Positions 49,435-60,805 are shown, counted from the stretch's first letter. The stretch is DNA of 64,000 bases from Isochrysis galbana (GCA_018136815.1 CM030941.1:1611582-1675581); one strand, 5' to 3'. Numbers and translations are program-made. Notes: a model not told the origin generated them from the sequence alone.

Positions 49435-51525
49435 ATGGCCTCCTCCTCCTACGTGCGCCTCCGCGGCCTCCCCTTCTCCGTGAGTGAGGCAGAGATTGCC
49501 CAGTGGTTTGCGGCCGCGCCCGGGGGCCCACTCACCGTCCTCAGAGTCTTCTTCACGTACAACGGATACGGGCGGAAAAACGGGGAGGCGGTGAGACAAC
49601 AAAGCACACACGCACACAGCTCCTACTGCGACGCTTTGCAAGCCGCACACACACCTTGCGCTACTGGATACGTCTGCGCAGCGTGGCTTCCTGCGCTCGT
49701 TCCGCATGCAGCTCAGGAGATGCTAATAGCGCGCCGTGCACCGCCGCCCTTTTCAGCAGAAGATTAAGACCCTCCTTTCCTCCCCCTCCTCTCGATGTGC
49801 GCCCTGTGCAGTTTGTCCAGCTGCCAGACGCTCTCGCAGAGCATGCAGCACAGGTGCTCAACCACCGCCACTTGGGCTCGAGGTATATTGAGGTCTTCGT
49901 GTCTAGTGAGGCTGAGGCAAGCCAGGCCGGCACGCCCGTGAACCTCATGGTCCCGCATGCCGGTGCTGGAAGCTGGCAGCCCGAGAGCGCGCCGCCCACG
50001 GCCTCGGTGTGCTCTCTCTCCCATATCCACGTCACCTTCACGCCAGAGGGCGCGAGCATCCGTGCACCGCTTTGCCTTACTTGGCGCGTAGCTCGCGACA
50101 CCGACCGGCCGGAGCGCGCGTCTTCATACACTGTCCGGCCTCCCTCGCATGCTCAGGGCATCGTCCGATTGCGCGGCCTTCCCTTCAACGTCACCGCGGA
50201 CGCGATTCTGCAGTTCTTCCACGGCTACCACATACCAAACGGCATGATGGGCATCCACCTCGTGCTGGGCAACAACGGCCGGCCCAATGGCGAGGCATTC
50301 GTTGAGTTCGCCTCGGAAGAGATTGCTGATGCAGCGCTCGCCAAGGATCGGGCAACCATCGGACAACGTTATGTGGAGGTGTTCCGCTCTACTCCAGAGC
50401 AGGTGTGCTTCTGCGCGCGTGCTCGGTGCCGCATGGGGGTGGCGCCCTGCCTTGCTGTAGTGGGCCGCTACTTCAGGTTACCTTATGTGCACCGCGGCAC
50501 ATCTGCCCCTGCAGATGCACCAAGCGCTGTCGCGCACAAACAAGTCGAACAACCTCGCGCCCGTCCAGATGCAGGGAGGCATGCAGGGCGGCATGCCGGG
50601 TGGCATGCCGGGCGGTATGCCGGGTGGCATGCCGGGTGGCATGCCGGGTGGCATGCCGGGTGGCATGCAGGGCGGCATGTCGGGCGGCATGCCGGGCGGC
50701 ATGCCGGGCGGCAATGGCATTCCGTATGCCTATGGCCCGTTCACCGCAATCCCGCCGCAGCACATGTACGGAGGGGCCATTGGCGCTGCGGGCATGGGGG
50801 CCCCTGGCATGGAGTCTGTCGTCAAGATGCGCGGGTTGCCATACAGGGTGAATCGCAATGACATCCTCGAGTTCTTCGCCGGTCTTAGCGTGCCGCTCAA
50901 CGGGGTGCACCTGATGTACAATGAGCACGAGCAGCCGACAGGCGAAGCCTATGTTGAGTTTAGCAGTCCTGAGGACCGGGAGCGCGCCATGACGAAGGAC
51001 CGCCAGCACATGGGCGGCCGATACGTCGAGCTGTTCCGTGTCGGGCGTGCCGATATGATTCAGGCGCTCGAGCAGTTTGTTGGGGGCTATATGAGCAACA
51101 ACATGCAAATGCCGGGCGGTATAGGAGCCGCCCCTCCATCATACGGCATGTACGGAGGAGCCATGCAGCCGGGCCCATATGCCCACTCTGCCGGCTATAT
51201 GGCTGGCCCGGCGTGCGGCGGGCCGGGCTTTACCGGCATGCCGCCATCGATGCCACCCGGAGGAATGTCTGGCCCCGTGGGCGCGGCGGCCAAGGCAGGC
51301 ACCGTCCGGATGCGTGGCCTACCATTTCGGGCCACAGTTGACGACGTGCTGCGTTTCTTTACGGGATTTCACGTAATGCCCGCGGGCATCGTGTTGGGGC
51401 AGCGGGATGGCCGGCCGAGTGGAGAGGCGTGGGTCACCTTCGCCTCCCCTAATGAGGCCCAACGTGCTCTGAGCATGAACCATAAGAACATTGGGAGCCG
51501 GTACGTGGAGCTCTTCATGGCTTGA
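49435..51525 (+). CDS. Four-quasi-RRM protein (hnRNP F/H, GRSF1, ESRP type)
   Basis: Exons 49435-49590, 49812-49937, 50157-50402, 50515-51525 (512 aa), all phase 0 and GT-AG. Four RRMs with the quasi-RRM signature: [20 protein letters not shown] (1-94), [20 protein letters not shown] (95-176), [20 protein letters not shown] (about 279-360), [20 protein letters not shown] (about 439-512). Each has the NGEA/SGEA plus (A/G)RYVE(V/L)F end typical of hnRNP F/H, GRSF1 and Fusilli/ESRP, which bind G-rich RNA and control splicing (known). The linker before RRM3 contains a Met-Pro-Gly-Gly repeat. Intron 2 (219 bp) is a multiple of three without stops. Confidence 0.9.
50573..50715 (+). repeat. Coding minisatellite GGCATGCCGGGT
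   Basis: About eleven 12-bp units encoding MPGG/MQGG inside the quasi-RRM linker. GGCATGCC also gives self-complementary cores. Confidence 0.9.
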
Positions 51526-52550
51526 TTGTCGGGAGGCAGTCCTGCTGGGTGCTCGCTCTAAAGCCAGCCTATGCTCGCGCTCTCCCACGAATGCCTGCTG
51601 CCATCGCGACCAATTGCTTCGTAATCTAGGAAATTCTTGCGTGGCATCGTCGAGCTCGTCGCGTGTGTATCTCGTCGGTATCTTTTGTGGTTGCCTGCCC
51701 TCGTTCCGTGTGTGAGGCGCGCCGGGCACGCTGCCGTCTTCCACCTGCTAGACTACCCGTGGCATTGCCCGTTTTTCATCCTCACGGCCAATCTCCTTTC
51801 TTTCCATCCACCTGCACGGATCGCACCCCCCTTCCCCATCTCCGTGTACGAGCTATTCCACATCTAGGCCAACGCAACTCGTCGGCGCCCCCCAATTATG
51901 CTCGGCCATCTTGTGTTTCGGGGGACTCCTGTTGCGAGTGGTAACCGCCACGGACCGTTGCGAGGCTGCCGGTATTATTGATCTCAATCCAATGCCCGTG
52001 CGACAGCAGCACCATCTGCTCGCGCGGTGCAGTCCACTCCAAGTGGGGGCGAGAGCGATGATGCGGCAGCTACCATAACGTTTGCATGGGTGTTGCCACT
52101 CATCCATGTGAAGTGTCGTCGGGCAATTCTGTGTGGCTGCAAGAGCAGTGCAGCACTTGCTTGGTATGCTGGTAGGGATGAGGGAGATGACCCGTAGTAG
52201 CTCCAATTTTTGGGAGGGTTCTCCGTGGGGAGCGGTCGCTCTTCTCTGCCCTCCGGCAGGCTATTCTTCGTGCGCGTGCATGAGACTTGATGTACGAAAA
52301 CATGAACGCAATCGCGTGCCTGCACAACCACGCCTGCACATGGCAACATCGAAAGCGGGAGTCAGGTTCAGGTTAAGTGAGGGATAGGTGGGGAGTCAGC
52401 TCGAGGGCAGGCCCAACGCGGGCGTGGGAGTGCGGTTCGCGGCCTGCGCCCTACTAGTGGTCTGGGCCAGCATGATGAGCGCCCAGCACCTGCGAGAGGG
52501 CTGGGGTTGATTGTACGGGTACGGTGTCCGCGATGGAGTGATTGAGTGAG
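51526..52550. other. 3' flank and spacer
   Basis: No second gene recognised; short frames only. Confidence 0.45.
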
Positions 52551-52554
52551 GGGG

Positions 52555-52624
52555 GCGCGAGGCCCCCATTGACACCCACTTTTAAAAGTAGGTTCATGCT
52601 GAACTAAGGCATAAACTTAGTTCC
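52555..52624 (+). repeat. Repeat end with two consecutive hairpins
   Basis: GGGGCGCGAGGCCCCCATTG, then CCCACTTT-TA-AAAGTAGG (52576-52593, one mismatch), then GAACTAAG-GCATAAA-CTTAGTTC (52602-52624, perfect). Both hairpin types of the family occur here side by side. Confidence 0.75.
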
Positions 52625-52674
52625 CGCCGCCCCCTGCGAGGCCTGCGAGCCATGGGAAAGGGACAGAATGCCAA

Positions 52675-52905
52675 AATAAAAAACCCCTTTTAATATTCTC
52701 ACCTCGCGCGCGGCTATGCAGCTGACTATCGTAGCCACGCCCTCTTCCCTTCCTTTCCCTCACTTCCCGCCTTTTGCGGCATCTCCCCTCGTGCTCTACC
52801 TAGGGGCCCAGGTTGTGGGGGGGGTTGGGTAGGGCGGGGGTGCACCGGCCCCTAGTGGTCTGTTCTCGCCTTCCTCCTGTGCCTCTAGGTGGCCCGTTTC
52901 TCACT
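52675..52905 (+). repeat. Family-A/C element, 5' half
   Basis: AACCCCTTTTAATATTCTCA, CTCGTGCTCTACCTAGG, CCCCTAGTGGTCTGTTCTCG, CCTTCCTCCTGTGCC. Same order as 43330-43560 and 54228-54430. Confidence 0.75.
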
Positions 52906-53059
52906 GTGTTGATGTGAGCGTTTTGCTGTTGATGTGTCGCCTTTTGCTCTCAGCGCCCGTCTCTTCCGGGATTTCTTCGAGGAGGGAGACGCGCCTCAGC
53001 CTCAGGCGAGCTTACCGGCTAGGCCGATTGCCTCTGCCACAAGGCCGAGGTTGTCATTC

Positions 53060-53235
53060 ATGGTTAGGTTTCCTTTGTCGTTTTCTATGAAAATGGGGGC
53101 GCTGAGCTCTAACGGTTTCTTTAGCTTAGGTTGGGTAAGGTGTCGTTCCGTCAAATGTGGGACATGAGTCGAATTGAGCGATCGAATGTCCACAGTTGTA
53201 CACAGCGTTATTTTAAAATTAAATGTAGACTAGCG
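53060..53235 (+). repeat. Dispersed family-D repeat
   Basis: GGTGTCGTTCCGTCAAATGT, GAATTGAGCGATCGAATGTC, CACAGTTGTACA, TTAAAATTAAATGTAGAC. Inverted copy at 30440-30552. Confidence 0.8.
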
Positions 53236-53740
53236 TAACATTCCCTGCTTCCCGCGACGCGTGTCCCCCCGGAGGGCGCCGTGTCGGCGCTTTTCGATTG
53301 TGATTACTTGTAACTATGGGCAGGGCGCGATGTGCATCGGCCACCCCGCGGGGGCGCCGTGCGTGCGCATAGAAACTTTTTCCGCCGTGGTCGCGCGACA
53401 TGACGCTCCCCTTCGGACTCTCCGCTACGTGGGAAGTTACAACGGAGACACGCTCCGGCCGTCGCTGCGGAGTCTCTCTCTCTCTCTCGCTCTCTCTCTC
53501 CGTCTCTCGTGACGTGTTTGAGTTATCGGTGATTTGGGGTCGCGGTTGCTTGATAATTTGCTTGGTTTGGGTGAATGATTCCGGTGTGTTCGTGAGTCGG
53601 TGTATCCTGTTGTTCTCGGCTTCGTTGTCCGTCGTTGTTCGCTGCGTCGCTGCGCTCAAGCAGCCTAGGCTCCCTCCGTGAGGGAAGAGTTCTTTGTGGT
53701 CTAACAATCTCTTAAAACCCAACACACTAGGGCCGCTAGG
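53236..53740. other. Spacer with CT run
   Basis: (CT)n at 53471-53505. No gene. Confidence 0.45.
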
Positions 53741-54126
53741 AGCGCCTCGCCGCCCCACAGCCCTTCGTTCGCCGTTCGTTCCCCGTCCAGACACCCAAAT
53801 GGGGTTGCCCGACCCAGTCCAGAATTTCATTCATCCGACTCCCGGTGGGGAGGAGGGCCAAAGCGCCGCGCTAGCCGCCGGTGCTGCTCGCGACGGAGTG
53901 GCTCAGAGCCCTCCGGCTCCGCTCGACTCGACACCCTGGCCCCCCTGCCTCCCCCTCGCTCGCCCCGTTGGCCTCGGGGGCCGTCCAAGTCGTCTGTTTG
54001 TCTGTGGCTCAGAGTCAGAGATGGTGGGGGGAGTCATGAGGTTGACTGACAGCCCCCCCCGGAGGGGCGTGCCCGAGGGGAGGGGCGCGCGAGGCACCCC
54101 CCCATGACTCCTACTCTAAGAGTAGA
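53741..54126 (+). repeat. Repeat with hairpin terminus
   Basis: Ends GGGCGCGCGAGGCACCCCCC, CATGACTC, then CTACTC-TAA-GAGTAG (54111-54125). An open frame within is Pro/Arg low complexity. Confidence 0.55.
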
Positions 54127-54224
54127 TTGTGCGATCGACGCATTATACAAGCTATGAGAATCGACAGCGAGCTGTTCGCATCCCAACAAATCAGAAAAAC
54201 CGTAACGGACCTCTGGAAAGGGCA

Positions 54225-54635
54225 CATAAAAAAACTTCTTAATATTCTCGCCACACGCGCGGCCCTGCAATCCTTCTCGCAGCCACGGCCCACATCCTTT
54301 ATCACTCCTTCCACCTGCCTCGCGGCTCGTCCCTTCGTGCGCTACGTAGGGGCTCAGTGTTCGGGGCTTCCAGTGGCAGGCGGTGTGTTCCGGTCCCTGG
54401 TGGTCTAGTTCTCTCCTACCTCCTGCGCCATCGGGCTACCGGTTTTTCGGTGTTTTCCTTGCTGCTTCATGCCGAGTTGTTTTGGGGGTGTTTCGGGGCG
54501 TGAGAGCTGCGGAGTTGGGTGTTGTTCGTGGTGGGGTTTTTGTCGGGCAGGGGGAGCGCCTGCAACGGGCAGGCCGGGAGAGGAGAGGAGAGCATCTGCA
54601 CGCTCCATTGCAATCAACTACAAAGTTGGTTGAGC
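54225..54635 (+). repeat. Short family-A/C element with hairpin terminus
   Basis: AAAAAAACTTCTTAATATTC at 54228, GTGCGCTACGTAGGGGC, CCCTGGTGGTCTAGTTCTC, and the terminal hairpin CAATCAACT-ACAA-AGTTGGTTG (54611-54632; nine pairs, one T-G). About 410 bp. Confidence 0.7.
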
Positions 54636-54711
54636 TCGTCGATGACGACTCCGAAAAGCACACTAGCACATTTCCCCTCCCTCCAGGCTCACGCAGGTTG
54701 CATCGTCTTCC

Positions 54712-55680
54712 TTACCGACCAGCGGTTGATCGGTCTAAAGCAAATAGCTCCCTTTGAATGCTCCCGCTCATCAAGAGCACCGATGATCCCGCAATCTTCA
54801 CGCTTGTCGGCGCCCCTCTTTCATCGTACTGACATTCCCCCAACAGGGTCGATGGCCGGCCCATCTCCACGCCCTGCGAAACCCGGCGATGCAAGCAGCC
54901 ACCCTTGCCTTGCCCCCCTGTCTCCATGGCCAGTAAGCCGAGCAAACAGCAGCTCGCCGCACCGGTTGCAGCATCCTCGGTACCACGGGCGGTGAACATG
55001 CGGCAACAAATGTCGTGCCCTTCTTCACCGTCCTTGTTCTCCTTGCCCATCACACAGCCGACCTGCACCCATGCGAGAACCTTGGCAGGTGGCAGGAGCG
55101 CGATGGCTGCAAAATCAGGTGCGCATTGCGCGAGCGCAGCTTGGTCAACCAACTCAACCAACGTGTAGCCGCTCCCACCGATGCAAGCAACGCGCCCTTC
55201 CGATCGAAGTTGAGACTCAGCCAGCCCAAGAGCCGCAGCAGCCTCCGCACGCGGGACGCCCTCGGAGGGAGCACTCAGCACAAATGGCATTGGAGCGGTC
55301 AGTTGCGCAGAGCGACCCGTCAGCATGTCGATAGACACGTTCCCTCCCTTCTCCTCGAAGATCAGACGGTCGCCTACAGGCTTGTCAAATATGCTGCCAC
55401 GAAGGCTGAGTGCCACCGCTGTCCCGATGTTCGGGTGTCCTGCAAACGGCAGCTCTGCTGTGGGTGTGAAGATGCGCACACATGCGGTGTGCTTTGGATC
55501 CTCTGGCGGAAGGACGAACGTCGTCTCTGAAAGGTTGAACTCGCGTGCGATACGCTGCATCGCCGCATCAGAGAGCCCTTCTGCCCCATACACCACAGCC
55601 AGCGGGTTGCCGCCGCACGGTACGTCCGTAAAGACATCAAGCCAGTCATATGCAAGTGGCGGTGTCGCCACCGACTGCAT
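54712..55680 (-). CDS. PhzF-family isomerase/epimerase-like protein
   Basis: 322-aa frame from ATG at 55680. The start was chosen because MQSVATPPLAYDWLDVFTDV runs straight into the family's first strand (DVFT...GNPLAV). Other landmarks: FNLSETTFV with the catalytic-type Glu (E52), RIFTPTAELPFAGHPNIGTA (GHP motif, near 81), and FTARGTEDAATGAASCCLLG near 250 (family GxEDPxTGSA). PhzF proteins fold as two similar halves and catalyse proton shifts on small metabolites; most eukaryotic members have no known substrate. The frame is open upstream to 56040, so a targeting extension is possible. Single exon. Confidence 0.85.
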   Translation of the reverse strand: MQSVATPPLAYDWLDVFTDVPCGGNPLAVVYGAEGLSDAAMQRIAREFNLSETTFVLPPEDPKHTACVRIFTPTAELPFAGHPNIGTAVALSLRGSIFDKPVGDRLIFEEKGGNVSIDMLTGRSAQLTAPMPFVLSAPSEGVPRAEAAAALGLAESQLRSEGRVACIGGSGYTLVELVDQAALAQCAPDFAAIALLPPAKVLAWVQVGCVMGKENKDGEEGHDICCRMFTARGTEDAATGAASCCLLGLLAMETGGQGKGGCLHRRVSQGVEMGRPSTLLGECQYDERGAPTSVKIAGSSVLLMSGSIQRELFALDRSTAGR

Positions 55681-56330
55681 TGGCCTGCAGGCGCTACGAG
55701 ACGGCTGAGCGCCGCACTGCGTCGCGAGGCGAGGTTCGCGTGCGACGACCACGCACCGCCCCCTTCGAGAGACAGTGCCAAAGCGTGAGGAAGAGGGGAT
55801 CGTCAGGCCCAGAGAGGGCGAGGGGAGCCGCGGGAGAGAAGAGGCCGGCTGCTGTCGGCGTCGGGCGTGCGTCGAGGCTTTAAACTGTACTAGCGAGCCC
55901 CAAACCGAGTTTTCCCGGGCCAATCCAGATTTTTTTTCACATTTGACTCCGTCACCAGCGGGCTTTACCCCCCCCACAAGACGAATCGGGTTTACACCGT
56001 TCGTGCGTTTTACGTTATCATTTTTCCAAGGTCCCCACAAGACGAACGCATATTACAAGGATTTTCCCGTCGAGGAGCCGCCCTCCTCATCTCCCTACGG
56101 GTGAAGGTGCCCCGGCGACCGCAAACCAGTTCTAAAATCTCGGGGGGAGGGCCCAAAACCTCAGAACCCCTTAAGTCGCGTTCCGTCAAAAGAGGGCTAG
56201 GTGATAGTTTTGTTTTCGCTTAGGGTGTGTGCGAAACCTTTTTTTACCCGTAGGGTATCAAGAAGAAGCTACAGATTGCTTCTGCTCCTCTGTCGCGATG
56301 CGCTGACGCGGCGCAGCTTGCAGCTTGCGG
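55681..56330. other. Upstream spacer
   Basis: CCCCACAAGACGAA is repeated at 55972 and 56034. AAGTCGCGTTCCGTCAAAAG at 56171 is the shared boundary box of families B and D. No gene. Confidence 0.45.
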
Positions 56331-56445
56331 ACCTACATGTGAAACACAGTGGGGGCTGCTTCCAAACACAGCAAAAACAGTCTGTGTTTGGCCATTGACC
56401 ATTGAAGAAGCGCAGTGAAAAACAGTGGCGAAACACAGATGCCGG
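56331..56445. repeat. AAACACAG short-repeat cluster
   Basis: AAACACAG or its complement occurs five times in about 110 bp. Compare 46150-46245. Confidence 0.6.
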
Positions 56446-56589
56446 GGCTCTTGGCTCGCGGACTCGCAAATGTATTTTTTTGCACTACTTTCTACTTTTA
56501 CTTTTACTTTATACTTTATACCCTTTTTTTGCCACTCCGCCACTCCGCGCCACGCGCTCGCTGGCTTGGTAGCGCTTGGTGCCCCCTGC

Positions 56590-56835
56590 CTGCTGGCGCG
56601 GCATATCGACGCGTTCGCCCTCGACCCGAAGAACCCTCGGTCTCGTTCTCGTACCACTACGGCATCCAGTCTGCAAGCGCTGACGAACTGTCGTCCAGGT
56701 TGTCCTCTACGACCAGGGATTCCATCAACCTCTCCTACCTCGACGTCGGTACACCCAACGCCGAGGCGCTCAAGGAGGCACAGGCCGAGGACCCCGACTG
56801 CCACGACCTCATCCGCTTTCTCTCCTCGTCTCCTC
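56590..56835 (+). pseudogene. Ty3/gypsy pol fragment before integrase
   Basis: Frame: FSYHYGIQSASADELSSRLS, DSINLSYLDV, EALKEAQAEDPDCHDLIRFL. The EAQ-x-DP-x-LI-FL block resembles the stretch just before the integrase zinc finger in gypsy elements. It joins a family-A copy at 56838. Confidence 0.5.
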
Positions 56836-56837
56836 AC

Positions 56838-57225
56838 AACCCCATCGCGCGTGCCTGCAAGAGAGGGGAGAGAGAGCGCGGAGAAGGGGGTGGGCGGAGC
56901 GAGGGCGAGGGCTCCGCTCACCGGAAAATATGTAAGTCCCGCACCTGTTTACAGGAAACGTCGGGACTGAGGACGCCGCCAGCCCGGTAGGCATAGGAGG
57001 AAGGGGGAAACGGATCACCGGGGAGGGGCGCGGGCCACCGACCATATCTAAGCGCCCTTTTCCCCTATCCCCCTAGTAGTGCACGGGGGGAGTCGCCTGA
57101 TGGCGGGGGGGAAAGGGCCGGGAGAGAGGGGGTGTAGAAAGTTTTGCTGCGTGAGTAGAAAGTAGAGGGTCCACGGCCGCGTGTGCGGTGAGACTATTAA
57201 GAAGTTAATTAATCATCGCAAAGGG
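56838..57225 (-). repeat. Family-A element, 5' half
   Basis: GAGGGGAGAGAGAGCGCGGA to GTGCGGTGAGACTATTAAGA. Nearly identical to 43325-43690 inverted. Confidence 0.9.
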
Positions 57226-57580
57226 CTTGTCTCGAAATCGGTTTCACCGCATTAAGACTTAAGCTACCAAGCTTAGAGGGGAAACTCCAAGTCCAGTTCT
57301 GTTACCGCAAAAATCTCGTTCATCTCGTCGGGCCCTCGGGCCATCTCGTTCATCTCGTCGTTGGGCCATCAGGCCATCTCGTCACATCTCGTTCATCTCA
57401 TTACAATTACAATCCAAGCTGCGGCATTGATTTCCACAGGCCCTGGCCGCCCCTACCTCTCCCTCGCTGGCCCTCCAGCATCGCGAATCAAGGTGCATGA
57501 ATACGGGCAAGTGCACTGCGGGTTGTCGTGATAGTACCGAACTGGCTAGTGGCAGTAGTGGTACAAACGCTCATAATACT
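57226..57580. repeat. CTCGTTCATCTCGTC minisatellite and spacer
   Basis: 57305-57405 holds degenerate CATCTCGTTCATCTCGTCG with GGGCCATC units. A 35-bp family-A scrap is at 57440. No gene. Confidence 0.55.
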
Positions 57581-57585
57581 AAATT

Positions 57586-58080
57586 TTATTGTGTTTGGTG
57601 TTGGGTTATTGCGTGAGGACGTGGCGAAATCTGGACGAAAACAAAAACCAGACAGCCAACAACAGGTGCGAGCAGGCCAATAAGCAGCACACACAGGAGA
57701 ACGGCTTCAGGCGTAAAGCAACAGGAACAACAGGGGCACCACCAATATAAAAGCACAAGGCATAACTGCAAGCAAGACAAGTGAAAAATCAGCCAACGAA
57801 ATGAACGATCAAGTCCCTCGCCTTCAGCGAGACTTGAGAGCTTGTAGGTCAGAGAAGTCAACGTAAGCACCATACCAATGTCAGAAAGTTGCTGGGTCCA
57901 CAGCCATATGCAGGTGATATCAACTGGAGCACATACGATTCTATATGGACATTGGCGAGGCCGGACAGCTTTCCCAAGCACACAAGCATCTTCGTCCCAT
58001 CTCCATCGCTGGCCAAGAGTGCGAGAGCAGCGAGAGGAAAAAGAATTGAAGGTATTTATCCGTTGCGAAGTTTCACGCAT
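57586..58080 (-). CDS. Hypothetical membrane protein
   Basis: 164-codon frame. The second half has two strong hydrophobic spans (FRWLIFHLSCLQLCLVLLYW and AVLLCVLLIGLLAPVVGCLV) split by a Cys-rich loop (CPCCSCC). The first half is unlike a known domain, so the true start may be the Met before VLTLTSLTYKLSS. No family recognised. It is on the same strand as, and downstream of, the next small ORF. Confidence 0.35.
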   Translation of the reverse strand: MRETSQRINTFNSFSSRCSRTLGQRWRWDEDACVLGKAVRPRQCPYRIVCAPVDITCIWLWTQQLSDIGMVLTLTSLTYKLSSLAEGEGLDRSFRWLIFHLSCLQLCLVLLYWWCPCCSCCFTPEAVLLCVLLIGLLAPVVGCLVFVFVQISPRPHAITQHQTQ

Positions 58081-58252
58081 ATGCTATTGAATGATAGCAG
58101 AAGGAGATGAATCAGTAAGCTGTGCAGGTCACGCGGACCATATGGAGAAACAAGGTTGGACGACGACTAGCCGGCAAGGTTCGAAATGAGCCGTTCGTAT
58201 TCAGCGCCTGGCTCCGCCGGAGTAAGGAAGACTCGATCATGGACACACTCAG

Positions 58253-58570
58253 TCAATCTGTGGTGGTTGAAAGATCCGCATGCGAGACGGGCGGACTGCC
58301 AAAGTCGTCCATGTCAAACACCTCCATGTCCCTGGAGCCGCGACGGATGGAGGAGCGTGAGGCCATCCTTTGGCAGAGTCGAGTGTCCAGGCCTAGCTCA
58401 AAGACCTCGAGATCTCTCCACGAGAAGGTGTCGCGGTTGAGCTTGTGCAAGTATGCCGCAATCTTCTCGAGCGTGTCACTGGGCAGCACATGGAGTGGTG
58501 AGTCACTGCCCAGTCGGGCGTGCAAGGCCATCGCGAGGGCAAGGGCGGTACCGTCGTCCGCCATTACCAT
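58253..58570 (-). CDS. Small protein with F-box-like helix
   Basis: 105 codons from ATG at 58570 (a second ATG at 58564). Residues about 20-40 (SPLHVLPSDTLEKIAAYLHK) look like the start of an F-box or SOCS-type helix. The rest (WRDLEVFELGLDTRLCQRMA, RDMEVFDMDDFGSPP) is well-formed but unrecognised. Codon use is host-like. Introns cannot be excluded. Confidence 0.5.
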   Translation of the reverse strand: MVMADDGTALALAMALHARLGSDSPLHVLPSDTLEKIAAYLHKLNRDTFSWRDLEVFELGLDTRLCQRMASRSSIRRGSRDMEVFDMDDFGSPPVSHADLSTTTD

Positions 58571-59370
58571 CGTCGCGTCTGCGCCGCGTGCACTCGCCAC
58601 GAGAAGGCGCCGCGAAGTGGGAGAAACGGGGCTTGACGGGGAGGTGGGGGTGAGTGCGGGCAGGCGGGCTGAGGTGGAAGGGGGCGAGGGCCACGAGGGG
58701 GGTGCAGGGGGTTGGGGAAGAGGGGGGACGACTGGTGGGTGATGAGATGATTAAACGAAAATCGGCCGGCTGTTAGGTGAAGTGAGAGGCAAGTTCACGT
58801 GAAGAAGACTGGCTGGCCTCGAGAGGCGAGTCGGGGAAGGAAGGCAGGGCGCGCTGGAAATCGATTGATTGATGATGAGTGATGAGAGAGTACGTTATGC
58901 GGGGCGTGGCGCGTTGGGTGTCAGTGGATGGGCTATGCGCTCGTGGGCGTGCGGTGTCGGCATACGTCAAACGTGCTCTCCCGACCGTCCCCTTGGGGGG
59001 GTCTCCTGCGTGTTGAATTTGAGTTGGAGGTGTTGCTGCTGCTTGGAATGATACGTAGCTGATGTTGAGTGAAGTTTGTGCCCATAAGGGCCACCCGGCC
59101 TCGGGCAGCGCCGCCTAGGCGGCGCGGCCTTTGCTAGGGTGAGAGAGGCCTCTGCCATGAGGCATGCCCAGTGGAGGAGTGGAGGAGTCTTGCTTCTTGC
59201 CTCTTGTTTGGTGTGTGTCCGGTGTGGTCTCCAGCCTGCTGCCTACCATGGGGGGAGCAAGCATGGCTGCTGTGGGTTGTGTGGCTTGCGCCACAGGCCG
59301 TGTGGCGCGATGGGAGTCGCGCTCACCTGCTCGGCCTCTCATGGAGGACGCGATTGCTTCGCCTGCGAGT
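58571..59370. other. Spacer, GC-skewed
   Basis: Upstream of the small ORF, G-rich, then a region with several short frames. No gene supported. Confidence 0.4.
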
Positions 59371-59477
59371 GCTCCATCCATGGGCTCTGGGGAGGCGCCC
59401 GCGGCGGAGTGCCCGAAGGAGAGGGGAGGCGCGCCGGCGCGCTCCATGGCAACTAACAACTGACTATAAAGTTAGTT
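59371..59477 (+). repeat. Repeat end with hairpin AACTAAC/GTTAGTT
   Basis: GAGAGGGGAGGCGCGCCGGC, GCGCTCCATGGC, then AACTAAC-(13 nt)-GTTAGTT at 59451-59477. One stem pair is swapped relative to AACTAAG/CTTAGTT copies. Confidence 0.65.
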
Positions 59478-59700
59478 CTACGTATCTCCCATCTCCCATC
59501 TAGCATCTAGGCTCGTCGCTTACCCCTGCCCTGCCCCCAGCACCCTACACTTTATGCTTTATGTCCACCCCCGTCCGTCCTTCGTCCTTGTTCACACTTG
59601 TGTGCATACTGCGTCCAGCTCAATACTTTAAACACTGGATGTCCCTACACGATTGTCCGCTCAATAGATGCTATTCTGTCACGGACTTGTAGTCGGTGGC
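59478..59700. other. Spacer
   Basis: No gene. Confidence 0.4.
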
Positions 59701-59704
59701 CCAT

Positions 59705-59800
59705 GGAAGTACTTTACACATAGTATGTAGTATGTACTTCACACATAGTAGTATGTACTTTTCACGTAGAGGTAGTATTAGTAAAGTATGTACTTGACGC
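59705..59800. repeat. AGTATGTACTT tandem repeat
   Basis: Four degenerate units of AGTATGTACTT(C/T)ACACATAGT. Confidence 0.75.
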
Positions 59801-60510
59801 ACGGGGCGGCGGCGACGGATGGGATGGAAGGCGCTCGCTTTAGCTCCCTCTCTCTCCCTCCGCCTGCCGCCCGGCGCCGGCGCACTAAAGTCCCTCTCCC
59901 TCCCCCCGAGGGGACAAGAGACATCGAATCCACTAGAGTGGAGCACTCTACTCTACTCTCATATTCCAGAGTAGATAGAAGACCGCCCCTCCGCCCCTCC
60001 CCCGCCCGCCCTTTTCGCCCCCCAGCGTCGCACAGCAGCCTCGATCCGCTGGGGCACCCGAGGCAGCGCGATTTCTGGTGTCCACTTTTATTACGTCTCG
60101 GGGGGGTATCGACTCGCATCGCACGGCGTCTCCGCGTGCTCGCTCTCCCAACTTTTCTCTGGTTGTTCGTGCGTCCTTCTCACCCTGCTATCTCTCGTCT
60201 CATCACGGCTCCTACATCGATCTATCCTCGCTACCCTGCCATTTATTCTCTCACTAAGAGGGCATCTCGGCCAGTACCGCCACCGCGCGCCAACATACAA
60301 TAACAGGAGAGGGAGCCGCCCCCCCCCCTCCCCCCCGCCCGGCTTGCTCTGTCCTCGCCTGCTGCGCCTTCTCCATCCTCTGCTCTCTCTTCTGCCTCCC
60401 TGGTTGTTTGTTTCCTGTCTTCTTACTCGCTCCTGCCGCACGCGCTCTCTCTCCTCCCGCCGAGAGAGAGTTCGGCCGACTACTCCCCCCATCCACCAGA
60501 ACGAGAGCGA
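59801..60510. other. Upstream region of beta-lactamase-like gene
   Basis: Pyrimidine-rich with a GAGTGGAGCACTCTACTCTA palindromic stretch near 59937. Possible promoter/5' UTR. No ORF supported. Confidence 0.4.
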
Positions 60511-60514
60511 GGAA

Positions 60515-60619
60515 GAGAGCAAGAGGTAGAGAGAGAGGGAGGGAGGGAGAGGGGGAGGGAGAGAGGGAGGCGGGAGCCAGGGAGGGAGAAAGGGAGGAAG
60601 AGGGGGAGAGCGAGCGAGT

Positions 60620-60712
<93 letters not shown>

Positions 60713-60760
60713 AGAGAGAGCCAGAGGGAGGGAGGGAGGGAGGGAGAGCCTCACCGCCTC
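60515..60760 (+). repeat. (GA)n microsatellite
   Basis: GAGAGG-type repeats becoming nearly pure (GA)n at about 60612-60712, just upstream of the next start codon. Confidence 0.95.
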
Positions 60761-60805
60761 CTCTCCCCGCCGCACGCTTTCCCCCCCTTCATCCTTCTCC
60801 GAACC

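Noticed and set aside
52555..52624. Helitron 3' end
   Set aside because: Hairpins are present, but no CTRR terminus follows at the expected distance and no TC start or Rep/helicase was seen.
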